Assembly (NCBI RefSeq): GCF_003710935.1 | Contig: NZ_RHHS01000015.1 | Location: 62,001 to 126,000, forward strand | Direction of reading: 5' to 3' | Source: Brevibacillus gelatini | GTDB lineage: Bacteria > Bacillota > Bacilli > Brevibacillales > Brevibacillaceae | Length of the DNA: 64,000 bases | In this document: piece by piece, positions 1 through 10,133 of the stretch | Layout: every line of letters starts with the position of its first letter | Numbering within the stretch: position 1 is the first letter of the stretch | Notes under the pieces: generated by a model | Seen by the model: only the letters and a program-made list of their open reading frames with translations | Databases searched by the model: none | Told to the model about the DNA's origin: nothing | Made by a program: the position numbers and the translations under genes

Positions 1-2
1 CT

Positions 3-3000
3 GAGACAATCGACCTGTCCCGTACCGTCGGCTGGTTCACCAGTATGTATCCGGTACATCTGCAATGGGACGAAACTTTTTCGGTGAAAAAAGCGCTTTT
101 GACCACGAAAGAAGAACTGCGCGCCATTCCGAACAAAGGGCTTGGCTACGGCGTGCTCCGCTACCTCCATGCGGATCGGGAGGTGGCCGAGGCGCTGGAC
201 CGCATGCAGGCAGAAGTGCTGTTCAACTACATGGGCAAAATCGATCAGATTGTCGGCGCCGATTCCTTGTTTGGCTCAGCGCCGGAATCCAGCGGTGCGA
301 ACCTGAGTCCAGATGCCCAGTGGCACCATCTGATCGACGTAAACAGCGTCGTCGCAGGAGAGCAACTGCATGTGACCTGGCGATTCAGCGAGAAGCTTCA
401 TCGGGAGAGCACGATTGCAGCTGTTGCAACTGACTTCATGGCTGCCCTGCGGGAGATTGTCGCCCATTGCGCCACAGAGGAAGCAGGGGGGTATTCCCCA
501 TCCGATTTCCCGCTCGCTGTACTGGATCAGAAGAGCATCGACAAGCACATTGGCTCGGATCGGCACATCGAGGATGTGTATACCCTTTCGCCGCTCCAGC
601 AAGGCATGCTGTTCCACTCCTTGTACAGCCAGGACAGCGGAGATTACGTCGTCCAGTTTGCGGTCACGTTCCACAACCTGGATGTGTCCGTTCTGGAAAA
701 AGCATGGCAAAAAGTGCTGGATCGCCACTCCATTTTGCGGACGTACTTCGTCTGGGAAGGGCTGAATCAGCCGCACCAGGTTGTGCGCAAAGACGTGAAA
801 GCTGTGATCCGCGAGGAAGATTGGCGCCATTTGCCAGCAGAGGTGCAGGAAGAGAAGTTTGCCGCTTTTCTTGCCCAAGACCGCAGACAAAGCTTCGACA
901 TCACGCAGGCTCCGCTGTCGCGCTGGGTAGTCTTCCGCACAGGAGAGGCGGAATATCGCTTCGTCTGGAGCTTCCACCACGTTTTGCTGGATGGCTGGAG
1001 CGTTCCGATTGTATTGAACGAACTGCTTGCCCACTACACCGCGATCAGCGAAGGACAGGAAGAAAAACGGAGACCTTCCCAGCCATTCTCCCACTACATC
1101 GCCTGGTTGAAGCGTCAGGACATGCAAAAAGCACGGCAGTTCTGGATGGAACAACTGAAAGGCTTCCACGAGCCGACTCCGCTCGGAATGGGCAAAGCCG
1201 CTGTTGCTTCCACACAGAAGCAATACAGGGAAAAAAGCGTCCTCTTGTCGGAGGAAGCGAGCGAGCAGTTGCACAGCTTCGTACGCGAGCATCAGTTGAC
1301 GCTGAACACTTTGGTGCAAGGCGCGTGGGGCTGGATTTTGGGCAGCTACAGTGGCGAGGAGGAGGTGCTGTTCGGGGCGACAGGCTCAGGGCGGCCGGCA
1401 GATCTTGCCGGGGTTGAGACGATGGTTGGCTCTTTCATCAATACACTGCCTGTACGGATTTTCCTGCGGACGGACGCGACCGTGCTCGCCTGGCTGAAAG
1501 ACCTGCAACGCAGGCAGCTGGAGATCCGGGAGTACGAATATACACCGTTGTTCGACATCCAAAGCTGGAGCGAACTGCCGCGCGGGTCTGCCCTGTTTGA
1601 GTCGATTCTCGTCTTTGAGAACTATCCGACCGTGCAAGGGGCGAAACGGGAAGAGGGCAATCCGGATTCTGCTGCGTCGGGCGTTTCGCTGGAAATTCAC
1701 GATGTAACAGCCGTGGAACAAACCAACTACCCGCTTACGCTGGTCGCAGCCCCAGGCAAGCAAGTAGCGATCAAGCTGAAATACGATCAGGATCGCTTCG
1801 ACGACGCCATGATCGACCGGGTGCTGCAACAGATGATCCGGCTCATGGTTCAGATGAGCGAAACACCAAAGCTGCGTCTTGCCGACATTACGCTGATGGA
1901 CGACGAAGAGCGCAAACGGGTGCTCGTCGATTGGAACCGCACGGAAGCGGACTATCCGCGTGAGCTGTGCATCCATCAGGCATTTGAGCGGCAAGCCGAG
2001 AAAACGCCTGAACACGCAGCGCTCGAATATAAAGGGCAAACCTTGACCTATGCCGGGCTGAACCAGCGAGCCAACCAGCTCGCCCGCCTGCTGCTTGAAA
2101 AAGGCGCAAAGCCTGACACGACTGTGGCGATTTGCACGGAGCGCTCCATGGAGATGATCGTGGGCATTCTCGGGGTGTTAAAAGCCGGAGCGGCCTATGT
2201 GCCGATTGATCCGGCCCATCCAGAAGAGCGGATCGCCTACATGCTGGAGGATTCACAGGCGGTTGCTGTGCTGACGCAAGAGGGACTTGCGGACATGTTT
2301 TCCCAAACGGCGGCTTCGGTTATTTGCCTGGATGCCGAGTCGCTCTACACGGACATGCACAGTGAAAACGTTCATACCGATGTCCAATCGACCAATCTGG
2401 CCTATGTCATTTACACATCGGGCACTACCGGACAGCCCAAAGGGGTAGCCGTCGAGCATCGCAGCGTGATGAACATGGTGCACGCCTACATCGCGTATTT
2501 CGGCTTGAACGAATCCAGCCGTGTCCTGCAATTTACGTCATTCAGCTTTGATGTCTCGGTTTCCGAAATTTTCCAGACGTTGCTCTCAGGTGGAACGCTG
2601 GTCATCGAGGACCGCGAGTCGCTGTTGCCGGGTCCGGACCTCGTCCGCACCTTGCGCGAGCGGCGCATCAGCAAAGTATCGATGGCCTCCTCCGTGCTGG
2701 CTTCGCTTCCGGTTGCCGAATATCCGGATCTGACCGTGATCGAAGTCGGGGGAGATGCCTGCAGCCGCGAACTGGTTGCCCGCTATGCGGCCGGGCGGAA
2801 GTTTTTCAACTGCTACGGCCCGACGGAAGCGACGGTCGGTACGATTATCAAGCAGTTGAGTGATGCAGACGATGCGCCGACAATCGGCCGTCCGTTCCCG
2901 AATACGAAGCTGTATGTGCTGGACCGTCAGCTTCAACCAGTGCCTGTCGGCGTACCGGGTGAGCTGTACATTGGCGGCGAGTGCCTCGCTCGCGGCTATT

Positions 3001-6000
3001 GGAACCGTCCCGAACTGACGAAAGAGCGCTTCATTGCCAACCCGTTCGGTCAACCGGGCGAACGGCTTTATCGGACAGGCGACCTCGTGCGCTACTTGCC
3101 GGATGGCACGGTAGACTACCTTGGCCGTCTGGACGATCAGGTAAAAATTCGCGGCTATCGCATCGAGCTGGATGAAATCGCCGAAGCGCTCAGACAGCAC
3201 CAAGCAGTCAAAGAAGCCGTCGTGCTCGCACGGAAAGCAAGACCTGGAGACAAGCGCCTGGCCGCTTATCTGACCAGCCATTCCGGGCAAGAGGTGTCCG
3301 CAGACGAAATCAAGCGCTGGCTGAAAGACAAACTGCCGGAGTACATGATCCCGGCGTGCTACACATGGCTTCCGGCGATCCCGCTTACGGTCAACGGAAA
3401 AGTGGATCGCAAAGCGCTGCCTGCTCCCGATTGGGGACAGCTTGCGAGCGAGTACGTCGTGCCGCGCAATCCGTTGGAGGAAATGGTTGCCAACGTCTTC
3501 GCAGAAGTTCTTGCCGCAGAAAAAGTGGGGATCAACGACAACTTTTTCGAATTGGGCGGCCACTCTCTGCTCGCGACGCAGACCGTCTCCCGTCTGCGCG
3601 AACTCGTCGGCGTGGAATTGCAGCTTCGCACCTTGTTTGAACACCCGACAGTTGCCGAGCTTGGCGAGCAGTTGGCGCTGCTTACCGCGCAAACATCCCG
3701 GGAACTCGCGCCACCAATCGTCCAGGTATCGCGCAAGGAGCCGCTTCCGCTGTCGTTTACCCAGCAGCGGCTGTGGTTTATGGAGCAGTTCACGCAAAAC
3801 GGCTCGGTCAACAATATCCCGTCGTTTTTACGCATCCAGGGCGAGCTTGACGTCGCGGCATGGGAAGCGAGCTTTAGGGCGATCATCGAGCGCCACGAAA
3901 GCTTGCGGACCAACTTCGAGGTTCGCGACGGACGCCCCGTTCAGGTGATTCGCGACCATGGCGAATGGGCGATGAACCGAATCGACCTGCGGGAGATGGA
4001 GCCTGCAGAGCGGGAAGCGGAAGTCAAGCGTCTTGCCGAACAGGCCATCCTCCAGCCGTTTGACATGGCGAAAGGGCCGCTGCTTCGCGCCAGCCTCGTG
4101 CAGCAGGGAGAAAAAGACTTCGTGTTCCTGCTGGTGATGCACCATATCGTTTCCGACGGCTGGTCGATGGGAATTTTGCTCCGTGAACTTTTGGCCAACT
4201 ACAAGGCGTTCAGCCAGGGAGAAGCATCCCCGCTTCCGCAGCTGCCGATCCAGTACGCCGATTTTGCCGTCTGGCAGCGGGAATGGCTGAGCGGAGAGGT
4301 ACTGGCGGAACAGCTTCACTACTGGCGCGAAAAGCTCAAGGGCAGCGAGCCGCTTCTGCAATTGCCGACAGACCGTCCGCGCCCGCCGGTCCAGACGTAC
4401 GAAGGGGAGAAGCTTTCTGTCCAGTTTGACGCAGAGCTTTTGGAGCAATTGCAGGCATTGAGCCGAAAAGAAGGCGCAACTCTCTTCATGACGCTTTTGG
4501 CCGCCTTCCAAACATTGCTGTACCGCTACTCGAACCAGGAGGACATCCTCGTCGGAACGCCGATTGCCGGACGCAACAAGCAGGAGACGGAGCAGCTGAT
4601 TGGCTACTTCATCAACACGCTCGTTATGCGCACGGATATGGCGGGCCAACCGAGCTTCCGCGTGCTGCTGGCACGCGTGCGGGAAACGGCACTGGAAGCG
4701 TATGCGCACCAGGATGTGCCGTTTGAAAAACTGCTGGATGAGCTGCAATTGGAGCGCAGCATGAGCTACTCGCCGCTGTTCCAAGTGATGTTTATTTTGC
4801 AAAACATTCCGGTCGCGGTCGAGCCTGCCGGCGATATTCAACTGAGCAGCTTCGACATCGACATGGGAGCCGTCACTTCCAAGTTCGATCTGACGATGAC
4901 AATGGTGGAAACCGCAGACGGACTGCTCGCTACCGTGGAGTACAACAAGGCGCTGTTTGACAAAGCCACAATCGCCCGCATGGTCAACCACTTCCACAAG
5001 CTGATGGAAGAGATCGTGGCGAACCCGGATCAGTCGATCACCTTGCTTCCGCTCATGCGCGAGGAAGAGGAACAGCTTTTGATTACAGAGTGGAACCGCA
5101 CGGAAGTACCGTACTCGCGGGAAAAATGCGTCCACGAAATGATCGAGGAAATGGCAGCGAAAGCGCCGGACAGCGTCGCCCTGATCGTGGGCGAGCAACG
5201 GGTGACGTACGGCGAGCTGAACAAGCAGGCGAACAAGCTGGCGCATTATTTGCGCAAACAGGGTGTAGGCCCGGAAGTGCTCGTCGGCATTTGCGCAGAG
5301 CGCACCGTCGAGATGATGATCGGACTGCTCGCAATCTTGAAGGCGGGCGGCGCCTACGTGCCAATCGACCCGGCGTATCCGGCAGAACGGATCGCCTACA
5401 TCATCGAGCATTCCCGGATTCCGCTTCTATTGACGCAAGAAAAGCTGCTGCCGACCTTGCCTGCGCATGAGGCCCAGGTCATTTGCCTGGACAGCGATTG
5501 GGAAGCCGTCGCGCATGAATCTGAGCAAAATCCGGGCAAGCTTGCGACTTCGGACAATCTGATCTACGTCATCTACACATCCGGTTCTACGGGCAATCCA
5601 AAAGGAGTGGCACTTGAGCATCGCAGCGTCATCTACTTCCTCCGCTGGGCACACGATACATTCACGCCGGAGGAAATGAGCGGCGTCCTGTTCTCCACGT
5701 CGATCTGCTTTGACTTGTCTGTCTATGAAATGTTCGCCACGCTGACGATGGGCGGCAAAGTCATCATGGCGGAAAATGCGCTGCACCTGCCAACCTTGCC
5801 GGCTGCCGACGAGGTCACGCTGATTAACACCGTGCCATCCGCAGCGGCCGAGCTTGTCCGGATGAAAGGCATTCCATCTTCGGTACGCGTCGTCAACCTA
5901 TGCGGCGAGCCGCTTTCCAACAAACTGGCACAGGAGCTGTACACTTTTCCTCACGTGGAAAAAGTGGTGAATCTGTACGGACCGACGGAGGACACCGTTT

Positions 6001-8087
6001 ACTCCACCCACGCCATTGTGGAAAAAGGGGCGACGAGCGAGCCGCTGATCGGCAGACCGCAGTTCAACACCCAGGTATTCGTGTTGGACCGCCATCGCAA
6101 GCCAGTGCCAGTAGGGGTGCCGGGAGAACTGTACCTGAGCGGTTCCGGCCTGGCGCGCGGCTACTTGCACCGTCCCGACCTGACCGCAGAGCGTTTTGTG
6201 CAAAATCCGTTCCGCGAGCCGGGAGTGAAAATGTACCGGACAGGCGATCTCGTGCGCTACTTGCCGGACGGAAACCTGCAATTTGTAGGGCGCGTCGACT
6301 ATCAGGTCAAAATCCGCGGCTATCGCATCGAGCTGGGCGAAATCGAATCCGTCCTGAACCGCTTCCCTGGCGTCAAGGAAGTCGTGCTGCTCGCGCGCGA
6401 AGACAGGGAAGGCGACAAGTGCCTGGTAGCGTACGTCGTGTTCGAAGCCGATTGCACGAGCAAGATTCACGACCTGAACCGCTTTTTGGCTGACAAGCTG
6501 CCAGCGTATATGCTCCCGCAGCATTACATGATCCTCGACAGCCTGCCAAGGACGCCAAACGGCAAGCTGGATCGCAAGGCGCTGCCGAAGCCGGAATATG
6601 ACCGGGCGGAAGCGGATGTCGAATACGTAGCGCCGCAAACCCCGGTGGAAATCATGCTGCACGCGCACTGGGCGGCGGTACTGGAAATGGACAAAATCGG
6701 CGTACACGACAACTTTTTCGAAATTGGTGGTCACTCGCTGCTGGCTACCCAGCTCATCTTCCGAGTACGCGAGGAACTTGCGCTGGAAGTACCGCTGCGC
6801 ATCCTGTTCGAAAACCCGACGATTGCGGGTATGGCCAGGACGATCGAGGAAATCATCAAGCACGGTCTTTCTTCGGTTTCCGATGAAATCGACGCCAAGG
6901 ATCTTCAGGACGAGGTTGTGCTCGATCCCGCGATCCAGGCCGAACAGCCGTACAAGGACGATCCGGCCCAGTTCCAGGCAGCACTGCTGACGGGAGCTAC
7001 CGGGTTTTTGGGAGCCTTCCTGCTGCGAGATTTGTTGCGGATGACAGACGCCGACATTTACTGCCTCGTGCGCGCTGCCAACGCAGAAGAAGCGATGGCC
7101 CGCCTGCGCAAAACGTTGGAGCTGTACGAGCTGTGGGACGAGTACCAGGCACAGCGGATCATTCCGGTAGTAGGTGATCTGGCCCAGCCGCGACTCGGGC
7201 TTACTGACGAGCAATTTGCCGAACTGGCTGAAAAAGTGGATGTCGTTTACCATAACGGCGCACTGGTCAACTTCGTCTACCCGTACGCCGCCTTGAAAAA
7301 GGCAAACGTCAAAGGAACAGAAGAAATTCTCCGCCTTGCTGCCACGAACAAGACGAAGCCTGTCCACTTCGTATCGACGATCTTTACGTTCGCCGCAGAG
7401 GAAGGGGAAGAATCCGTAGCCGTTCGCGAGGAAGACATGCCGGAGAACAGCCGAATCCTCACCTCCGGCTATACGCAGAGCAAATGGGTGGCCGAGCATA
7501 TCGTCAACCTCGCCCGTGAGCGCGGCATTCCAACGACGATTTACCGTTGCGGCCGGATGACAGGCGACAGCGAGACAGGGGCGTGCCAAAAAGACGACCT
7601 GATGTGGAGAATAGCCGCTGGCATCATCGACTTGGGCAAAGCTCCCGACATGAGCGGCGATCTGGACATGATGTCTGTCGATTTCGCAAGCAAAGGCATC
7701 GTACACCTATCCATGACCGAGCACAGCCACAATGCAAACTTCCACCTGCTCAACCCGAATGCCACCGATTACGACGACCTGCTTGCCGCCATTGAGAAGA
7801 AAGGCTTTACGCTGGAACGAGTCTCGATGGATGAATGGGTCGAAGCGGTGCAGGAGGATGCGAAGAGCAAGGGAATGGAGGCGAACTCGGCCGCTCCGCT
7901 CGGCAACCTGTTCTCAGACGGCCACAACAGCAGAGGCAGCGTAGTTTACGTCGGCAACAAAACGACCCGTCTCTTGCGCCAGGCCGACATCGAGTGCCCG
8001 GAAATTGACGAAGAGTTTTTCGACAAGGTTCTCGATTACTTCGTCAGAAGCGGACAATTGCAACTGCCAGAAAAAGCGTTGTCTTGA
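3..8087 (+). CDS. lgrD: Linear gramicidin synthetase D-type NRPS, 3' part (E / C-A-T / C-A-T-R)
   Basis: The 5' end lies outside the window; the frame is open from base 3. Domain order seen: end of an epimerization domain (GWFTSMYP near the edge, VLFNYMGK), a condensation domain (HHVLLDGWS near base 975), an adenylation domain (YTSGTTGQPKG near 2415), a carrier site (FFELGGHSLLA near 3550), a second condensation domain (HHIVSDGWSM near 4140), a second adenylation domain (YTSGSTGNPKG near 5570), a second carrier site (FFEIGGHSLLA near 6725) and a terminal thioester reductase (LLTGATGFLG near 6985, YxxxK as YTQSK near 7475). Known LgrD ends D-Leu, Trp, Gly, reductase, which this order fits. By-eye specificity residues of the last A domain (D-L-Y-N-N-C-L-V-Y) suit a small residue such as Gly or Ala. 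The reductase releases the chain as an aldehyde. Alternative: another reductase-ending Brevibacillus peptide such as a bogorol-type NRPS. Confidence 0.82.
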   Translation, partial: ETIDLSRTVGWFTSMYPVHLQWDETFSVKKALLTTKEELRAIPNKGLGYGVLRYLHADREVAEALDRMQAEVLFNYMGKIDQIVGADSLFGSAPESSGANLSPDAQWHHLIDVNSVVAGEQLHVTWRFSEKLHRESTIAAVATDFMAALREIVAHCATEEAGGYSPSDFPLAVLDQKSIDKHIGSDRHIEDVYTLSPLQQGMLFHSLYSQDSGDYVVQFAVTFHNLDVSVLEKAWQKVLDRHSILRTYFVWEGLNQPHQVVRKDVKAVIREEDWRHLPAEVQEEKFAAFLAQDRRQSFDITQAPLSRWVVFRTGEAEYRFVWSFHHVLLDGWSVPIVLNELLAHYTAISEGQEEKRRPSQPFSHYIAWLKRQDMQKARQFWMEQLKGFHEPTPLGMGKAAVASTQKQYREKSVLLSEEASEQLHSFVREHQLTLNTLVQGAWGWILGSYSGEEEVLFGATGSGRPADLAGVETMVGSFINTLPVRIFLRTDATVLAWLKDLQRRQLEIREYEYTPLFDIQSWSELPRGSALFESILVFENYPTVQGAKREEGNPDSAASGVSLEIHDVTAVEQTNYPLTLVAAPGKQVAIKLKYDQDRFDDAMIDRVLQQMIRLMVQMSETPKLRLADITLMDDEERKRVLVDWNRTEADYPRELCIHQAFERQAEKTPEHAALEYKGQTLTYAGLNQRANQLARLLLEKGAKPDTTVAICTERSMEMIVGILGVLKAGAAYVPIDPAHPEERIAYMLEDSQAVAVLTQEGLADMFSQTAASVICLDAESLYTDMHSENVHTDVQSTNLAYVIYTSGTTGQPKGVAVEHRSVMNMVHAYIAYFGLNESSRVLQFTSFSFDVSVSEIFQTLLSGGTLVIEDRESLLPGPDLVRTLRERRISKVSMASSVLASLPVAEYPDLTVIEVGGDACSRELVARYAAGRKFFNCYGPTEATVGTIIKQLSDADDAPTIGRPFPNTKLYVLDRQLQPVPVGVPGELYIGGECLARGYWNRPELTKERFIANPFGQPGERLYRTGDLVRYLPDGTVDYLGRLDDQVKIRGYRIELDEIAEALRQHQAVKEAVVLARKARPGDKRLAAYLTSHSGQEVSADEIKRWLKDKLPEYMIPACYTWLPAIPLTVNGKVDRKALPAPDWGQLASEYVVPRNPLEEMVANVFAEVLAAEKVGINDNFFELGGHSLLATQTVSRLRELVGVELQLRTLFEHPTVAELGEQLALLTAQTSRELAPPIVQVSRKEPLPLSFTQQRLWFMEQFTQNGSVNNIPSFLRIQGELDVAAWEASFRAIIERHESLRTNFEVRDGRPVQVIRDHGEWAMNRIDLREMEPAEREAEVKRLAEQAILQPFDMAKGPLLRASLVQQGEKDFVFLLVMHHIVSDGWSMGILLRELLANYKAFSQGEASPLPQLPIQYADFAVWQREWLSGEVLAEQLHYWREKLKGSEPLLQLPTDRPRPPVQTYEGEKLSVQFDAELLEQLQALSRKEGATLFMTLLAAFQTLLYRYSNQEDILVGTPIAGRNKQETEQLIGYFINTLVMRTDMAGQPSFRVLLARVRETALEAYAHQDVPFEKLLDELQLERSMSYSPLFQVMFILQNIPVAVEPAGDIQLSSFDIDMGAVTSKFDLTMTMVETADGLLATVEYNKALFDKATIARMVNHFHKLMEEIVANPDQSITLLPLMREEEEQLLITEWNRTEVPYSREKCVHEMIEEMAAKAPDSVALIVGEQRVTYGELNKQANKLAHYLRKQGVGPEVLVGICAERTVEMMIGLLAILKAGGAYVPIDPAYPAERIAYIIEHSRIPLLLTQEKLLPTLPAHEAQVICLDSDWEAVAHESEQNPGKLATSDNLIYVIYTSGSTGNPKGVALEHRSVIYFLRWAHDTFTPEEMSGVLFSTSICFDLSVYEMFATLTMGGKVIMAENALHLPTLPAADEVTLINTVPSAAAELVRMKGIPSSVRVVNLCGEPLSNKLAQELYTFPHVEKVVNLYGPTEDTVYSTHAIVEKGATSEPLIGRPQFNTQVFVLDRHRKPVPVGVPGELYLSGSGLARGYLHRPDLTAERFVQNPFREPGVKMYRTGDLVRYLPDGNLQFVGRVDYQVKIRGYRIELGEIESVLNRFPGVKEVVLLAREDREGDKCLVAYVVFEADCTSKIHDLNRFLADKLPAYMLPQHYMILDSLPRTPNGKLDRKALPKPEYDRAEADVEYVAPQTPVEIMLHAHWAAVLEMDKIGVHDNFFEIGGHSLLATQLIFRVREELALEVPLRILFENPTIAGMARTIEEIIKHGLSSVSDEIDAKDLQDEVVLDPAIQAEQPYKDDPAQFQAALLTGATGFLGAFLLRDLLRMTDADIYCLVRAANAEEAMARLRKTLELYELWDEYQAQRIIPVVGDLAQPRLGLTDEQFAELAEKVDVVYHNGALVNFVYPYAALKKANVKGTEEILRLAATNKTKPVHFVSTIFTFAAEEGEESVAVREEDMPENSRILTSGYTQSKWVAEHIVNLARERGIPTTIYRCGRMTGDSETGACQKDDLMWRIAAGIIDLGKAPDMSGDLDMMSVDFASKGIVHLSMTEHSHNANFHLLNPNATDYDDLLAAIEKKGFTLERVSMDEWVEAVQEDAKSKGMEANSAAPLGNLFSDGHNSRGSVVYVGNKTTRLLRQADIECPEIDEEFFDKVLDYFVRSGQLQLPEKALS

Positions 8088-8102
8088 CAAAAGCAAAGTT
8101 CA

Positions 8103-8138
8103 CCCACCCGCCACTACCGTTCGCGGATGACGGGTGGG
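8103..8138 (+). other. Inverted repeat after lgrD, no T-tract
   Basis: CCCACCCG at 8103-8110 pairs with CGGGTGGG at 8131-8138, and the stem can extend inward. It lies 15 bases after the lgrD stop. An A-run rather than a T-run follows, so it is not a standard rho-independent terminator for the plus strand. It may be an mRNA 3' stabiliser or a leaky boundary between lgrD and the next genes. Confidence 0.45.
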
Positions 8139-8196
8139 AAAAAACTTAAAAAAATGATAAACTTAAAAAAAATAGAAATAATTGGAGGTATTGCTT

Positions 8197-8388
8197 ATGC
8201 CGGATATGCAACTTATTGCCCCGCTCATTGCCATTCAATTGCTTCTGATGATTATCGCCTTGGTTGACTTGATTCGACGTGATGCAGCCAGAGTCGCTGG
8301 TGGAAAAAAATGGCCGTGGGCTCTCGGCATCATCTTTATCAACACCCTGGGACCAATCGTGTATTTCTTCGTAGGCAGAAAAGACTAA
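8197..8388 (+). CDS. Small PLDc_N-like membrane protein (63 aa)
   Basis: A 63-residue protein with two hydrophobic segments: IAPLIAIQLLLMIIALVDLI, then WALGIIFINTLGPIVYFF ending GRKD. The double-helix form with a central basic loop (RRDAARVAGGKKWPW) and a C-terminal aromatic-G-R-K end matches PLDc_N/YxlE-type peptides. The ATG at 8197 was chosen over an upstream in-frame TTG because GGAGG at 8184-8188 sits eight bases before it. It is followed by an ABC ATPase and permease, the same arrangement as yxlE-yxlF-yxlG in the B. subtilis sigY operon; no sigY or anti-sigma gene is present here. Exact role unknown. Confidence 0.8.
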   Translation: MPDMQLIAPLIAIQLLLMIIALVDLIRRDAARVAGGKKWPWALGIIFINTLGPIVYFFVGRKD

Positions 8389-8418
8389 CCCACGACACGA
8401 AGAAAGGGTTGACATTCT

Positions 8419-9336
8419 TTGCGAGTAATCGAATGCGAAAGTCTCACGAAGGAATATAAAGACCATAAAGCGCTGAAGGACGTTTCCTTTACCATCGACG
8501 GCATCGGTTGCGTCGGCTTTCTCGGAGGAAACGGTGCCGGAAAAACGACCACGATCCGCATCCTTACAGGTCTGGCGGCACCGACTGCGGGAAAGGTGAA
8601 AGTGGTCGGCTACGACGTTGTCACCGAGCGCAACAAGGTCACCAGCGAAGTCGGCTATTGCCCGCAAATTCCCGCCTTTTACAACTACATGACAGCGACA
8701 GAGTGGATGCAATGGGTAGGCAAATTGTACGGGCTGGACAAGCGTACGGTGGAGGAGCGAACCGACGAACTGCTTGAGCTTTGCGGTATCAGCGAGGCGA
8801 GAAACCGCCCGATCGGCGGCTACAGCGGTGGGATGAAGCAGCGCCTGGGAATTGCCCAGGCGCTCATCCACAACCCGAAGCTGCTCGTGCTGGACGAGCC
8901 CGTCTCCGCTCTCGATCCGATGGGCAGGCATGACGTCCTGCTGCTGATCGAAAAGCTGAAACGGCACATGACTGTCTTCATGTCGACCCACATCCTCGAC
9001 GACATCGAGAGGATCGCCGACCATATCATTATCATCAAGGATGGCACCGTGCTTTTGTCATCCAGTCTCGAAGAGTTGCGGGCCAGCCATGTAGAACCGA
9101 TCATCGAGTTCAAGCTCGACCAGGAGGACATCGACTTGACAGATGTACTGGACGGGCTTGCGTGGATCAGGGAGTGGACCCGGGAAGGAGGCACTTACAA
9201 AGTTTTTGCGAGCGACTTGCAAACAGCCAAGGCAAACTTGCCGCACATTCTGTTGGAGTCCGGCGGGTCGCTTGCCTACTACCGTCTGTCGACATTGTCA
9301 CTTCAGGATATTTTCCTAAAGGTTGTGAACGGATGA
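8419..9336 (+). CDS. ABC transporter ATP-binding protein
   Basis: 305-residue ABC-2 class ATPase. Walker A is GGNGAGKTTT near residue 36, the signature is YSGGMKQRLGIAQ near residue 135, Walker B is LLVLDEP followed by VSALDPMGR, and the switch His is in STHILDDIERI. The C-terminal 90 residues are the usual non-conserved tail. The start is TTG at 8419 with an AAAGGG-type ribosome site about ten bases upstream; no ATG precedes the conserved start. The stop overlaps the permease start (ATGA), so the two are translationally coupled and form one transporter. Its place right behind lgrD suggests peptide export or self-protection, but yxlF-like transporters also occur without NRPS genes. Confidence 0.93.
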   Translation: MRVIECESLTKEYKDHKALKDVSFTIDGIGCVGFLGGNGAGKTTTIRILTGLAAPTAGKVKVVGYDVVTERNKVTSEVGYCPQIPAFYNYMTATEWMQWVGKLYGLDKRTVEERTDELLELCGISEARNRPIGGYSGGMKQRLGIAQALIHNPKLLVLDEPVSALDPMGRHDVLLLIEKLKRHMTVFMSTHILDDIERIADHIIIIKDGTVLLSSSLEELRASHVEPIIEFKLDQEDIDLTDVLDGLAWIREWTREGGTYKVFASDLQTAKANLPHILLESGGSLAYYRLSTLSLQDIFLKVVNG

Positions 9337-10118
9337 CTTCCTACCCAATGATTCGAAAAGAATTTCAGGAATTGATGAAAACGTACAAAATTCTCATCGT
9401 TCCGATTGTGTTTATCGCGTTGATGATTACACAGCCGATTACGATGAAAATGCTGCCGGAAATTTTGGCCAATTCCACCGGACTGCCGAAAGGGACGGTT
9501 ATCAACATTCCCACGCCGTCCGCTCCGGAAGTGCTCTCGACCGCGATCAGCAAATTCAGCTCGCTCGGCACGTTTGTGCTGATTCTCGTCGTCATGGGTA
9601 CGATTGCCGGGGAAAAAGCGTCCGGGGTCGCATCCATGGTTTTTGTCAAGCCTGTCAGCCGGGCCAAGTATTATCTGGCCAAAGCCATTACCTACTACAC
9701 CTTGACAATCGGAAGCATGCTGATCGGGATGGGGATCACCGCTTACTACACAGAGCTGCTTTTCGGAAAACTCGATTGGACGCATGTGTGGCTCGGTACA
9801 TGGATGTACATACCGAATCTGTTGCTTGTCGTCACCACGACCCTTTGTGCCTCCAGCTTCTTTAACAACGCCGTCGGGGCCGGGGGAGCTTCACTTGTAT
9901 TCAATATCGTGGTCTTTACCGTCCCCCAATTTCTCGGCAAGTTTTTGGACATGGTCTCCCCAGGCGGATTGACGAATGCGGCGATCATGATGATCCAGGA
10001 AAACTCGACACTGGCCGAAGCTGCCATTACAGGGCTGCCGGGGCTTGTGGGCGTCTTTGCGCTCAACATCGTGTTTTTCTTCATGGGCTGGTACTTCCTG
10101 GAGCGATCTGAAATCTAG
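9333..10118 (+). CDS. ABC-2 type transporter permease
   Basis: 261-residue integral membrane protein starting MTSYPMIRKEFQELMKTYK, the usual cytoplasmic lead-in of ABC-2 permeases. About six hydrophobic segments follow: ILIVPIVFIALM, FVLILVVMGTIAGE, YYTLTIGSMLIGMG, LLLVVTTTLCASSF, GGASLVFNIVVFTV and LVGVFALNIVFFFMGWYF. The long extracytoplasmic loop between the first two helices (about residues 35-75) is typical. The ATG at 9333 overlaps the ATPase stop by four bases, which rejects the longer open frame starting at 9162. Partner of the preceding ATPase; substrate unknown. Confidence 0.9.
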   Translation: MTSYPMIRKEFQELMKTYKILIVPIVFIALMITQPITMKMLPEILANSTGLPKGTVINIPTPSAPEVLSTAISKFSSLGTFVLILVVMGTIAGEKASGVASMVFVKPVSRAKYYLAKAITYYTLTIGSMLIGMGITAYYTELLFGKLDWTHVWLGTWMYIPNLLLVVTTTLCASSFFNNAVGAGGASLVFNIVVFTVPQFLGKFLDMVSPGGLTNAAIMMIQENSTLAEAAITGLPGLVGVFALNIVFFFMGWYFLERSEI

Positions 10119-10133
10119 GCGGGAGGCGTAGGT

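Noticed and set aside
5898-7706. 602-residue open frame on the minus strand, and similar long antisense frames (for example 12855-15536, 893 residues; 48025-49665)
   Set aside because: They lie opposite well-supported genes (NRPS, carboxypeptidase, E3) and have Arg/His/Gln-rich composition typical of antisense reading of GC-rich codons.
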